Shown: positions 27,031 through 35,496, counted from the stretch's first letter. The stretch: DNA of 46,390 bases from Lachnospiraceae bacterium P6B14 (GCA_000687695.1 JHWZ01000018.1:1-46390), one strand, 5' to 3'. Notes: generated by a model from the sequence alone, not told the origin. Numbers and translations are program-made.

Positions 27031-28191
27031 TTACTCTGTGATTTTCGCCGCGTCACCTACGAGCTTTGATACCTCTTTGTAGATGTACGAGCTACGGATA
27101 TAATGCTCAAACGGCATAGCCGTTCCATAGTACTCTTTGTATGCTTTTTTGATACTCTCTACGGTACCATCCGAACTCTGCTTTCCGAGATCCTCGGTAT
27201 AAGCATCGATGGTTGCCTGAGAAAGATCAATATTCTCTTTGAGAGCAATAGCCTCCATGATAAGCTCGGTCTCCGCCATCGGCTTTGCCTGCTCTACGAG
27301 GTAATCCTCGAACTGTTCAGGGGTCTGACCAAACTGTGCGAGCGCATCAGAGATTGACATACCATACTGTGCCATCTGGTTCTCCATCTGAGCACGCATC
27401 ATCTCCTTCTCTGCAAGAAGAAGTGACGGCGGTATATTTTTAACCTTTGAATTGCTTACAACCTGCTCCATTGCTGATGTAGGAGCATTTGCCTTTTTGG
27501 AATCCCTGAGAGTCTTTTTCAAGGAATCCTTGTACTCCTGAACTGTTTTGTAGTCAGTATTTTTAGCAACATACTCATCAGTAAGCTCACGATTTTCGAT
27601 GTAGTTGAGCTTCATGGTAAATACGGTTTTCTTTCCTGCGAGATCAGGATCGTTCGGATACTCCTCAGGGAATGTGAGCTCCACATCCTTTTTCTCACCG
27701 ACCTTCATGCCGATGATACCGTCATCAAATCCCGGGATCATGCTGCTCTCTCCGAGCTTGATAGTTGTTCCCTTAGCAGTACCACCGTCAAACTTTTTGC
27801 CATCGAGTTTTCCGCTGTAGTCGATGTTAACGCTCATTCCGTTCTCGGCAGTTCCCTCTTTTATCTTCTGCGGATGCTCATCAAAAAGCGCATCGATGTC
27901 GCCCTGGATTTCCTCGTCTGTTACTGTACAGTCAACAGGGATACCCTTGTACTCTCCGAGTTCTACGAGCTCGGTTGCGTCATACTCCTCGATATCTACT
28001 GCCTGACCCGATACATAGGTCGGAAGTGCGGCAGTGCCTGAAGCGCTTACACTCTGCTCATCAGCTGCGGAACCACTTGCTGCCCCCACAAACTTCTCAG
28101 TAAAATCGTCCATCGAGCAGGCTGTAAGGCATGCAATCGATAAAACAGCTGCGGCGGCAATCGTCATTACCGCTCCCTTTCTCTTATTCAT
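27031..28191 (-). CDS. Lipoprotein peptidyl-prolyl isomerase, trigger-factor-like
   Basis: A 386-residue exported foldase. The signal peptide ends in the lipobox LTAC with Cys25 as lipidation site. After an Ala/Ser-rich spacer comes an FKBP domain (about 115-195: NIDYSGKLDGKKFDGGTAKG, IPGFDDGIIGMKVGEKKDVEL), then a long helical C-terminal domain resembling that of trigger factor (IPPSLLLAEKEMMRAQMENQM and on). It likely assists folding of secreted proteins at the outer face of the membrane. It is not the cytosolic ribosome-bound Tig, which lacks a signal peptide. Promoter at 28244-28272. Confidence 0.87.
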   Translation of the reverse strand: MNKRKGAVMTIAAAAVLSIACLTACSMDDFTEKFVGAASGSAADEQSVSASGTAALPTYVSGQAVDIEEYDATELVELGEYKGIPVDCTVTDEEIQGDIDALFDEHPQKIKEGTAENGMSVNIDYSGKLDGKKFDGGTAKGTTIKLGESSMIPGFDDGIIGMKVGEKKDVELTFPEEYPNDPDLAGKKTVFTMKLNYIENRELTDEYVAKNTDYKTVQEYKDSLKKTLRDSKKANAPTSAMEQVVSNSKVKNIPPSLLLAEKEMMRAQMENQMAQYGMSISDALAQFGQTPEQFEDYLVEQAKPMAETELIMEAIALKENIDLSQATIDAYTEDLGKQSSDGTVESIKKAYKEYYGTAMPFEHYIRSSYIYKEVSKLVGDAAKITE

Positions 28192-28243
28192 TTTTTGTAA
28201 TCCTCCATTTCATTATGAATCATGATGTAAGTACATCTTTTTT

Positions 28244-28272
28244 ATTTTATCACATACTACACATATTAGCAA
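28244..28272 (-). promoter_or_regulatory. Promoter of the foldase lipoprotein gene
   Basis: On minus, -35 TTGCTA (28267-28272) and -10 TAAAAT (28244-28249) with 17-bp spacing. It lies between structured element B and the gene. Confidence 0.5.
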
Positions 28273-28314
28273 GTAAATACGGAAAAAACACTAAATTTTC
28301 ACATTTCAACGACC

Positions 28315-28399
28315 GCCGCATCGGACGCGGTCGGAGCTTTTCTCACGACTCACAGCTACGCTGATTCGCTGTGAGAAAACTCCTGCCGCCGAATGCGGC
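28315..28399 (-). repeat. Structured intergenic element, family 1 copy B
   Basis: It lies between gpsA and the foldase gene. The outer arms GCCGCATCGG (28315-28324) and CCG-A-ATGCGGC (28389-28399) pair with one bulged A. The inner core is the complement of copy A with very few changes over about 70 bp, including the TTTTCTCAC/GTGAGAAAA stem, the extra bulged base beside GGAG, and the CAGC-tac-GCTG apical hairpin. Unlike A, it is in the same direction as transcription here. Confidence 0.8.
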
Positions 28400-28406
28400 T
28401 GATCAG

Positions 28407-29420
28407 TTATCTGTCCCATTTGAGGCTTTTGTATTCGACTACTTTGTCTCGCTCGAGGAGATCTGCCATCGCTTGTTTGGGTGGCTTGTTATCAAATAAA
28501 ATTGCGTTGATCTGTTCAACAATAGGCATCGTGACATGATACTTGTTGGCAAGATTCATAGCGGCTTGAGCGGTGTTAACACCCTCGATGACCTGATTAA
28601 TTTCCTTCTTGGCTTCCTCGAGAGTTTTACCTTTTCCGAGGAGATAGCCGCAATTGTGGTTACGTGAATGAACCGATGTACAGGTAACGATGAGATCGCC
28701 GATACCGGAGAGACCGGTGAAGGTTTCTATCTGCGCTCCGAGTTCTACGCCGAGGCGTGCGATCTCTGCGATGCCACGGGTCATAAGTGCAGCCTTCGTG
28801 TTGTCTCCCATCTCCATGCCGTCAAGTATTCCGGCGGCGAGTGCGATGACATTTTTAAGTGAGCCACCGAGCTCGATACCGATCATGTCGGGGCTTGTGT
28901 AAACCCTGAAGTTCGGCGCCATGAATACGTCCTGTACAAATGTAGCTGTTTTCTCCGTGTGCGCACCGACAACCACTGTGGTCGGGACACCCTTTGAGAC
29001 CTCCTCAGCGTGGCTCGGTCCGGACAGGACTGCCACATCAGCCTTCGGAAGCACTTCGGATATGATATCACAAAGTGTGAGGAGTGTACCATCCTCGATT
29101 CCCTTTGCGACATTGACTATAACCTGTCCTTCTTTTACGAAGGATTTGATTCGCTCCGCCGTCGTTCTGACGAATGGTGACGCAACTGAGAAAACGAGTA
29201 CATCACAGTCCGTGCATGCCTTCTCCAGATCACCTTCTATCTCGATCGAGTCAGGCAGCTTTACCCCCGGCAGGCGATCCTTGTGCTCGCGGTTTGTTCT
29301 GAGCATATCGAGCTCGCTCTCCACCGCTGACCATATGGTAACTTTATGGCCATTATTTGCACACAATATTGCGAGCGCAGTACCCCAACTACCAGCACCT
29401 AAAAACGTTACATTTCTCAC
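28407..29420 (-). CDS. gpsA: Glycerol-3-phosphate dehydrogenase [NAD(P)+]
   Basis: GpsA reduces dihydroxyacetone phosphate to glycerol-3-phosphate for phospholipid synthesis. The 337 residues show the N-terminal GAGSWGTALAILCANNGH nucleotide fold, VNVAKGIEDGTLLTLCDI, LSGPSHAEEV and the catalytic lysine in LGGSLKNVIALAAGILDGM. It lies 47 bp downstream of plsY, so the two consecutive enzymes of lysophosphatidate formation are in one unit with der. Confidence 0.97.
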   Translation of the reverse strand: MRNVTFLGAGSWGTALAILCANNGHKVTIWSAVESELDMLRTNREHKDRLPGVKLPDSIEIEGDLEKACTDCDVLVFSVASPFVRTTAERIKSFVKEGQVIVNVAKGIEDGTLLTLCDIISEVLPKADVAVLSGPSHAEEVSKGVPTTVVVGAHTEKTATFVQDVFMAPNFRVYTSPDMIGIELGGSLKNVIALAAGILDGMEMGDNTKAALMTRGIAEIARLGVELGAQIETFTGLSGIGDLIVTCTSVHSRNHNCGYLLGKGKTLEEAKKEINQVIEGVNTAQAAMNLANKYHVTMPIVEQINAILFDNKPPKQAMADLLERDKVVEYKSLKWDR

Positions 29421-29467
29421 GACTTATTAACCTCTTTTCCTGATATATCCCCTTCAATTCTTATTCA

Positions 29468-30190
29468 TTATTTCTTTTTGTTTTTCTTCTTATCTTTCTT
29501 CTTTTCTTTGTTATCAGCATCCTCTTCATCAGATTTTTTCTCAAAGAGTTTGCGTTCAGTTCCGTTAATTAATCTTCTTATATTTCCGGCATGCTTACAG
29601 TAACTCAGTGCGATAAATATAAGTCCGAGTCCCAAAGCCATCCAATAGTACTCGCTGTCCCAGAACTTCAATGAAACATAGATCGGGAAGTACCACAACA
29701 CGATGAGCGATCCCAGAGAAACATATCTGGTCACACCCACTACTATTATAAAAACAGCAAGCCCGATAAATATCATCCACAATCCGATCCCACCGTCGCA
29801 CGAGGTCGCCACGATAACCGCTGCCGCAACTGCAATCCCTTTACCTCCGCGGAAGCGAAGATAAAACGGAAAGATATGTCCGATGAACACTCCGAGTCCC
29901 GTAACCAAAGTTACGATATAGGTCATATCATCACCGTAACCCATTATCCTGCAGTATACAAATCTGACTACGAGAGTCGGTATAAACGCCTTCGCCAGAT
30001 CGCCTAAAAATGTTATCGCTCCGGCTGCCTTTCCCATAGTACGAAGAGCGTTTGTAGTACCTATATTACCGCTGCCCTCCGACTGAATATCATGGCCATG
30101 TTTTTTTTCGAAAAAATACCCCGTCGAGAAACTACCAAAAAAGTATCCAACGACGAAAAACAACCCTGCCATCAACCGCTCAAACCACAT
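29468..30190 (-). CDS. plsY: Acyl-phosphate glycerol-3-phosphate acyltransferase
   Basis: PlsY is a polytopic membrane enzyme that acylates glycerol-3-phosphate from acyl-phosphate. Landmarks are YFFGSFSTGYFF near the start, SGNIGTTNALRTMGK and the glycine-rich RFRGGKGIAVAAAV. About five membrane segments are visible. The 240-residue length includes an unusual Lys/Glu-rich tail after about 210 (KKSDEEDADNKEKKKDKKKN), presumably a cytoplasmic extension. It is cotranscribed with gpsA. Confidence 0.95.
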   Translation of the reverse strand: MWFERLMAGLFFVVGYFFGSFSTGYFFEKKHGHDIQSEGSGNIGTTNALRTMGKAAGAITFLGDLAKAFIPTLVVRFVYCRIMGYGDDMTYIVTLVTGLGVFIGHIFPFYLRFRGGKGIAVAAAVIVATSCDGGIGLWMIFIGLAVFIIVVGVTRYVSLGSLIVLWYFPIYVSLKFWDSEYYWMALGLGLIFIALSYCKHAGNIRRLINGTERKLFEKKSDEEDADNKEKKKDKKKNKKK

Positions 30191-30291
30191 GTTATGCCTC
30201 CTAGTAAAACCATTTGTTTTCTATATCATTTTGCTTTTATTTTTATATGATTTTGCTTTTGTTTTATTTTTTTAAACTATATCACTGCGCG

Positions 30292-31617
30292 TTATTTTTC
30301 ATTTTTTCTTTCTCTTATCAGAATGCGTATCGGCGTACCGGAAAACCCGAAAGTCTGCCTTATCTGATTCTCTATATATCTCTGATAAGAGAAATGCATA
30401 AGCTCTTTTTTATTAACAAAAATAACAAATGTCGGCGGCTTCACCGCAACCTGAGTCATATAGAAAAGCTTCAAGCGTTTTCCCTTGTCAGACGGCGGCT
30501 GCTGCATAGCTACAGCTTCTGTCATTATCTCATTCAGGACACCCGTCTGAACTCTGAGCGCATGGTTTTCAATAACAGTCTCGATGAGCTCAAATACCTT
30601 TCCGGTACGCTGCCCGGTCTTCGCTGATATAAAGATGATCTCAGCGTACGGAACGAACGAAAGAACCTTTCTGATGTCCTCAGTGTATTCCTTCACCGAC
30701 TTGTCATTTTTCTCGACGGCATCCCACTTGTTAACCGCGATGATGAGACCTCGGCCTCTGTCGTGCGCGAGTCCGGCAATCTTAGCGTCCTGCTCGGTCA
30801 CGCCCTCCTCAGCATCTATCATCAGCACGACCACATCCGCTCTCTCGATGGCAGCGACGGTTCGTATGATGGAGTAACGTTCTATGTTTTCTTTTATTTT
30901 TGATTTACGTCTGAGTCCGGCCGTGTCGATGAGGATGTACTCTGTACCGTTCACCTTAAGCATGGTGTCGATCGCATCTCTCGTGGTGCCGGCAATGTCA
31001 GAAACTATCACTCGCTCCTCACCGAGAAGCTTGTTTACAAGTGAGGACTTGCCAACGTTCGGCTTACCGACTATGGCGATCTTTGGTCTCTCGTCCTCCT
31101 CTACCTCATTCACCCTGTCGCCCAGTACCTCCAGTACTGCGTCAAGCATATCACCAAGTCCGAGTCTCGAGCTCGCTGATATCGGATGAGGATCACCGAT
31201 ACCGAGGTTAAAAAACTCGTACACATCCGGCATGAACTTTTCGAAATTGTCAACCTTGTTGACTGCGAGCACGACAGGCTTGGCAGTTTTTCTCAACATG
31301 TCCGCCACCTGGTAGTCCGCGTCCACGAGCCCCTGTCTCACGTCCGTCAAAAACAGTATACAGTCCGCAGTCTCCATCGCAAGCTCAGCCTGCGCTCTCA
31401 TATGTATCAGCATCTGATCATCCGACGTCGGCTCGATACCGCCCGTGTCGATCAGCGTGAAAGCATGATTAAGCCAGGTCACATCCGCATAGATGCGATC
31501 CCTGGTCACTCCGGGGGTATCCTCAACGATAGAGATCTTCTCCCCGGCTAATGTATTGAAAAGTGTCGATTTCCCGACGTTCGGGCGACCGACAACCGCT
31601 ATTATCGGTTTACTCAT
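30292..31617 (-). CDS. der: Ribosome-assembly GTPase Der (EngA)
   Basis: Der has two tandem GTPase domains and a KH-like domain and is essential for 50S subunit maturation. Walker A sites are [12 protein letters not shown] and [12 protein letters not shown]; the matching DTPG and DTAG motifs ([21 protein letters not shown]), NKVD and NKWD are all present. I set the start at 31617 because AGGAGG lies 5 bp before this ATG and the protein then begins [12 protein letters not shown]; an upstream in-frame codon at 31638 would add seven unlikely residues. Promoter at 31643-31671. Confidence 0.97.
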   Translation of the reverse strand: MSKPIIAVVGRPNVGKSTLFNTLAGEKISIVEDTPGVTRDRIYADVTWLNHAFTLIDTGGIEPTSDDQMLIHMRAQAELAMETADCILFLTDVRQGLVDADYQVADMLRKTAKPVVLAVNKVDNFEKFMPDVYEFFNLGIGDPHPISASSRLGLGDMLDAVLEVLGDRVNEVEEDERPKIAIVGKPNVGKSSLVNKLLGEERVIVSDIAGTTRDAIDTMLKVNGTEYILIDTAGLRRKSKIKENIERYSIIRTVAAIERADVVVLMIDAEEGVTEQDAKIAGLAHDRGRGLIIAVNKWDAVEKNDKSVKEYTEDIRKVLSFVPYAEIIFISAKTGQRTGKVFELIETVIENHALRVQTGVLNEIMTEAVAMQQPPSDKGKRLKLFYMTQVAVKPPTFVIFVNKKELMHFSYQRYIENQIRQTFGFSGTPIRILIRERKNEK

Positions 31618-31642
31618 TTCTACCTCCTGGACACACACTTCT

Positions 31643-31671
31643 ATAATACTATTTTTCTAAGGATTTTTCAA
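31643..31671 (-). promoter_or_regulatory. Promoter of the der-plsY-gpsA unit
   Basis: On minus, -35 TTGAAA (31666-31671) and -10 TATTAT (31643-31648), spacer 17 bp, about 26 bp before the der ATG. Confidence 0.55.
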
Positions 31672-31794
31672 GAGTAAAATAAAAAAAGTATACTTGATGT
31701 GGTGCTTTAGTCATCAGGTACACCTTGTATGTTGTGATGAATTATCGAGAAGTATCGTGTTTTCTTCTGTACGGCATGCCTCCGTGCAGCTCTA

Positions 31795-32166
31795 CTACTG
31801 AATATAGTCGAAAGCATTCTGCACGAGACGTATCTCCCTGCCCAGGATATACACCACATCAAAACGGACCGGAATATCCATCGTCATTTGCTTTCCGGCC
31901 ATATAATACGCTGCGCATCTGCAGATGTTCAGAATCTTTTTATGATCGATCGCACCCTCACATCCTCCGTGCTCATCATCGTGACGATACTTCACCTCAA
32001 CGAAGCACAGATACCCATCCTTATCCCTCGCCACGATGTCAAGCTCCGCAAACCTCCCACCATGGAAGTTCCTGTCAATTATTCTATAACCACGGGACTC
32101 GAGAAAGGAGCACGCCACATCCTCCTTCTCCGCTCCGATCTCGCGGGTTGATTTGAGTTTTTCCAT
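31795..32166 (-). CDS. YraN family (UPF0102) putative nuclease
   Basis: A 123-residue protein of the UPF0102 family, which has a restriction-endonuclease-like fold. The core AELDIVARDKDGYLCFVEVKYR supplies the D-x(n)-ExK residues, preceded by GAEKEDVACSFLESRGYRIIDRNF. Cellular role is unsettled. In other Firmicutes it sits close to rnhB, as here. The downstream 170 bp before der hold no gene; a weak hairpin CTGTACGG/CCGTGCAG is near 31770. Confidence 0.88.
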   Translation of the reverse strand: MEKLKSTREIGAEKEDVACSFLESRGYRIIDRNFHGGRFAELDIVARDKDGYLCFVEVKYRHDDEHGGCEGAIDHKKILNICRCAAYYMAGKQMTMDIPVRFDVVYILGREIRLVQNAFDYIQ

Positions 32167-32168
32167 GC

Positions 32169-33038
32169 TCAGGCATCCTCATTTTTTACTAATTCACTAA
32201 GATCTATCTCCAGTTTCCCATCATAAATCCCCACAGGGATAGGCTCACTCATCGTCCTTATAGATGGATTGTTCGTTTTTGAAAACTCGTATATTATCAC
32301 TACTTCACCATCCATATCTACCATCCAATATTCCCTGACGCCGGCTTTCTTATACAAGTCTCTTTTTTTGACCATATCGCGATTTCTGGTCGAGGGTGAC
32401 AGTACCTCGACAATCCAGTCGGGAGCACCTATTACATGACGACCATCTTCCATTTTTTTCTCATCGCAAACAACAAAAACATCAGGCTCAACTACATTGC
32501 TCGGATCATCCACTACAGGCTGCACTGCTGCAGGTGATACCATAGCCTTACACTTCCCTTTGTTCTTTTTTATAAACAGTTTGGTCTGAAATATTATTTC
32601 CATAACAGCATCCTGGTGCGAAAAACTTGGTGCATCCATAGTTACAACCTTACCATCTATTAACTCAATTCTGGGTTCCATCGGCATCTCATCAAAGTCC
32701 TCAAGCGTATACTTCTTATCAATGCTCTTAACACTCATTCCTGATACATCCGCACTTTTCATATAAGCACCAGGCTCTCTCACAAGCAATCCATTTCCTG
32801 ATGGACGATTTTGTTTGGCATACTGCATGGCCTCGTTACGGAAATACTCGACCTGAGCCGGATGATACTTCGACTCGAAAAACTTTGACAGGTCATCTAA
32901 CGTCTGTCTACGCGGAACCTTCGTCTGCTTACTGAAAACCTTTCTAACCGTACTGATAGGCACACCCGACCCCTTCGCTATTTCCTCGCAAGTCAGGCAT
33001 AAATCTCTTTTCGAATTGATCATCTGAAATAATTCCAT
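32169..33038 (-). CDS. HTH-Uma2 (DUF820) family putative nuclease
   Basis: A 289-residue protein with two parts. Residues about 1-75 form an XRE-like helix-turn-helix (DLCLTCEEIAKGSGVPISTV, then a recognition-like helix). Residues about 115-289 are a Uma2/DUF820 domain of the PD-(D/E)XK fold: IELIDGKVV, VEPDVFVVCD, PDWIVEVLSPSTRNRDMV-KK, YKKAGVREYWMVD. Start taken at 33038 because AAGGAGG lies 8 bp before this ATG; the longer frame to 33113 begins inside the -35 box. It may bind its own promoter. Function of Uma2 proteins is unknown. Confidence 0.8.
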   Translation of the reverse strand: MELFQMINSKRDLCLTCEEIAKGSGVPISTVRKVFSKQTKVPRRQTLDDLSKFFESKYHPAQVEYFRNEAMQYAKQNRPSGNGLLVREPGAYMKSADVSGMSVKSIDKKYTLEDFDEMPMEPRIELIDGKVVTMDAPSFSHQDAVMEIIFQTKLFIKKNKGKCKAMVSPAAVQPVVDDPSNVVEPDVFVVCDEKKMEDGRHVIGAPDWIVEVLSPSTRNRDMVKKRDLYKKAGVREYWMVDMDGEVVIIYEFSKTNNPSIRTMSEPIPVGIYDGKLEIDLSELVKNEDA

Positions 33039-33084
33039 ATCCTTTACCTCCTTATTCCGAATCAATATTAGTTTTATACCATAT

Positions 33085-33113
33085 ATTTTACCATTTATGT
33101 ACCATATTGTCAA
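33085..33113 (-). promoter_or_regulatory. Promoter of the HTH-Uma2 gene with ATGGTA repeats
   Basis: On minus, -35 TTGACA (33108-33113), 17-bp spacer, -10 TAAAAT (33085-33090). Three ATGGTA hexamers occur at about 12-13 bp spacing across and just after the promoter, a candidate operator for the gene's own HTH domain. Confidence 0.65.
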
Positions 33114-33167
33114 TTATTAACCACAATCATCCCATAAAAACATCAAGACACCCCTGCGCAGTTACTG

Positions 33168-33197
33168 TTGACACTCTTTTGTCCGATATAGTATAAT
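33168..33197 (+). promoter_or_regulatory. Promoter of the ylqH-like/rnhB pair
   Basis: On plus, TTGACA (33168-33173) and TATAAT (33192-33197) with an 18-bp spacer. The divergent promoter for the HTH-Uma2 gene is about 55 bp to the left. Confidence 0.75.
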
Positions 33198-33256
33198 ATC
33201 AGGCAGAACATTTTTGTCTGATTTAGAAACCTATTGTCTAAAACAAGGAGCACCTT

Positions 33257-33544
33257 ATGGCTGAGTTTTATAACAGAAAAAAGGCTGTCGCGCTCGAGTA
33301 TGAACCGGGCGATCAGGCGCCTAAGGTCATAGCCACCGGTCAGGGAAAGCTTGCCGAACGAATCATCGAAATCGCCGAGGAATCAAACGTCCCCGTGCAT
33401 AAAGATGCGAAGCTCGCCGAATCACTTTCAATCCTTGACATCGGAGAATACATCCCGCCCGAACTCTACTCTATCGTGGCGGAGGTGCTTGTTTTCGTCG
33501 ACAATATGGATCGTATACAGAGCAAGATAAACAAAGGCCGCTAG
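33257..33544 (+). CDS. FlhB C-terminal-like small protein (YlqH type)
   Basis: A 95-residue soluble protein matching the cytoplasmic C-terminal domain of FlhB/EscU export-switch proteins (KKAVALEYEPGDQAPKVIATG, ELYSIVAEVLVFVDNM) without any membrane part. The NPTH autocleavage motif of true FlhB is not seen. In Bacillus the equivalent ylqH also neighbours rnhB, so this is a conserved pairing rather than a flagellar gene. AAGGAG lies 6 bp before the ATG. Role unknown. Confidence 0.85.
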   Translation: MAEFYNRKKAVALEYEPGDQAPKVIATGQGKLAERIIEIAEESNVPVHKDAKLAESLSILDIGEYIPPELYSIVAEVLVFVDNMDRIQSKINKGR

Positions 33545-33607
33545 CACTGCGATTCTTAAACCGGTACAAACTACTAACATATCAATACATAGAAAATGGA
33601 GCATACG

Positions 33608-34492
33608 ATGGGAGCAAGCATCAAAGAAATCGAGGACATTTTTAAAAATACTCCGCTGTCCGAGTTACCCGCTCGCATGAACGATTTCAGCTCAGATGAG
33701 CGCGGTGGAGTTCAGAAGCTGATCACAAAATATCAGAAGATACTTGATAAACATAACAAAGAAAAGGAACGTCTGGATACGATGTTCTTTTTTGAAAACA
33801 AATACCGTGGCGAATGCCCGGTTATATGTGGCATAGACGAGGTAGGCAGAGGCCCCTTTGCAGGACCGGTCGTCGCAGGCGCGGTGATACTTCCCTCCGA
33901 CGTCGTGGAGGCATGGGCTGCCGGCAGGCAAAGCTGCCCGACAGTATTTCCGGGAAATCAGTCTTCCGATCAATCATCAGAAACAGAAGCTGATGAGTTG
34001 CAAAAAAAACAGTCTTTCCCATGGATAAATATCGAAGGTCTGAATGACTCCAAACAGGTGTCCGTGAAGCATCGCGAAGCTCTGTATGACGAGATCACGT
34101 CAAAGGCTGTCGCATACGGGATCGGTGTCATCCCACCGGCTCGCATCGATGAGGTCAATATCAGAAACGCAACGATGGAAGCCATGAAGCTCGCCGTCGA
34201 AGACCTGGGCGTAGTACCCGATCTGCTTTTGATCGACGCGATGACACTGAAGGACCTTCCGATCCGCCAGGTTGACATCATAAAGGGTGACGCGAGAAGT
34301 CTCTCCATCGCAGCTGCATCGATCGTCGCCAAGGTGACCAGAGATCGCATGATGGAAACCTACGCTGAGGTTTATCCCGAATACCACTTCGATAAAAATG
34401 CAGGCTACGGAACGGCCGAGCACATCGCCGCGCTTAAAGAGCACGGACCGTGTCCGATCCACCGGAGAACATTTATTCATAACTATGTATAA
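33608..34492 (+). CDS. rnhB: Ribonuclease HII
   Basis: RNase HII removes ribonucleotides and RNA primers from DNA. The catalytic region CGIDEVGRGPFAGPVVAGAV carries the Asp-Glu pair; LLIDAMTLKD and IAAASIVAKVTRDRMM complete the site, and the C-terminus ends HRRTFI. I set the start at 33608 (MGASIKEIED) because GGAG lies 6 bp before it; an in-frame ATG at 33596 has no site. About 40 residues after VILPSDVV (GRQSCPTVFPGNQSSDQSSE and following) interrupt a loop that in relatives runs straight to GLNDSK. It converges on the Nudix gene with only 10 bp between. Confidence 0.95.
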   Translation: MGASIKEIEDIFKNTPLSELPARMNDFSSDERGGVQKLITKYQKILDKHNKEKERLDTMFFFENKYRGECPVICGIDEVGRGPFAGPVVAGAVILPSDVVEAWAAGRQSCPTVFPGNQSSDQSSETEADELQKKQSFPWINIEGLNDSKQVSVKHREALYDEITSKAVAYGIGVIPPARIDEVNIRNATMEAMKLAVEDLGVVPDLLLIDAMTLKDLPIRQVDIIKGDARSLSIAAASIVAKVTRDRMMETYAEVYPEYHFDKNAGYGTAEHIAALKEHGPCPIHRRTFIHNYV

Positions 34493-34502
34493 CACATGCA
34501 TT

Positions 34503-35093
34503 TCACTTCTCCGCCTTCGCCAGCAGCCACGCCGTCACGTGAGCCATCTGCTGGAACTGCCTGTTTTTGATCCACTCTTCTATCTGATCCGCGTCCACTC
34601 GATGCACATTCAAAAACTCGGTATCATCGAGATCCTGACCGCCCACCTTTCTGCAGTTCTTTGCCATATAAATGTGAGCGTAGTTATCTGCAATAGTTGC
34701 ATTCGACGGGATGGTCAAAAGATGCTTCCACTCATCAGACTCGTATCCGGTCTCCTCCAAGAGTTCACGCCTCGCCGCGTCCAGCGCATCCTCTGCACTC
34801 GCTCTCTCACTCTCATCAGACGCATACTCCTTCTCACCTGATACCTCAATTCCACCCGCCGGAAACTCATTTGTAACCTCACCGATCCCCTGGCGATACT
34901 GACGTACGCACAGATACTTTCCTTCCATATCCTGCGCCACGATCACGACATAGTCTCTCCTGGAGTAACTATAGAAAGGCTCCGCGATCGACCCGTCCGG
35001 CATCCGATACGCCGACCTCCTGAAATCAATCCACGCATCATTCACTATATGCTCTCGTTTTACGAGCTCCCACTCGAGGTCCTTATCACTCAT
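34503..35093 (-). CDS. Nudix hydrolase, probable ADP-ribose pyrophosphatase
   Basis: A 196-residue Nudix protein. The Nudix box ends in ARRELLEETGY with the metal-binding REuxEE residues, and the segment before it (FPAGGIEV) supplies the usual glycine. Between them lies an acidic insert (GEKEYASDESERASAEDALD) making the box longer than the strict GX5EX7 spacing. The N-terminus (VKREHIVNDAWIDFRRSAYR) resembles ADP-ribose pyrophosphatases. Substrate not proven. Confidence 0.88.
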   Translation of the reverse strand: MSDKDLEWELVKREHIVNDAWIDFRRSAYRMPDGSIAEPFYSYSRRDYVVIVAQDMEGKYLCVRQYRQGIGEVTNEFPAGGIEVSGEKEYASDESERASAEDALDAARRELLEETGYESDEWKHLLTIPSNATIADNYAHIYMAKNCRKVGGQDLDDTEFLNVHRVDADQIEEWIKNRQFQQMAHVTAWLLAKAEK

Positions 35094-35145
35094 TTATATT
35101 TCCTCCCTTGGTATATTTTCATGAATCACGTTCCTTCCTCTAAAT

Positions 35146-35496
35146 CTAATCTCTAACTGACAACTCAAACGGAATCCTCCTCTCCCGTCTGACCTTCTGC
35201 AAAAATATCCCGATAGCCACCTGCAACGACAGACCGATTTCCTCGCACACCTCCTCAGCCTCTTCCCTAACATCCGACTCGATCACGATATCCGACAGAC
35301 CATTAAGAGCATCCTTATACGCCAACGCCCTTTTTATCGACTCCGCCCTCCTGTTACCGCTCTTCAAAAGGATGATTCCCCCGTCTTCCGCCACGACCTC
35401 AAGCTCATCATCCTCCGTCAATCCGGCCATCTCTATCGCTTTAGCCGGAAGTCTAACCGCCCTGCTGTTCCCCCATGCTCTCAACTGTGTCTTCAT
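35146..35496 (-). CDS. Fused antitoxin: MazE/AbrB domain plus RelB/DinJ-like domain, no toxin adjacent
   Basis: A 116-residue protein with two antitoxin-like parts. Residues 1-47 (MKTQLRAWGNSRAVRLPAKA, LELEVV-type strand, GGIILLK) form a SpoVT/AbrB swapped-hairpin domain as in MazE. The C-terminal half (VREEAEEVCEEIGLSLQVAI, then QKVRRERRIPFEL) matches the RelB/DinJ ribbon-helix-helix pattern with its IPFEL ending. The ATG at 35496 has GGGAGG 9 bp before it; one at 35502 is too close. No RelE, YafQ or MazF gene is next to it. Strong promoter with palindromic repeats upstream suggests autoregulation. Confidence 0.75.
   Translation of the reverse strand: MKTQLRAWGNSRAVRLPAKAIEMAGLTEDDELEVVAEDGGIILLKSGNRRAESIKRALAYKDALNGLSDIVIESDVREEAEEVCEEIGLSLQVAIGIFLQKVRRERRIPFELSVRD

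Noticed and set aside
33257-33544. Flagellar or type III secretion gene
   Set aside because: Only the soluble FlhB C-terminal-like domain is present, without NPTH or membrane helices, and the rnhB neighbour matches the Bacillus ylqH arrangement.
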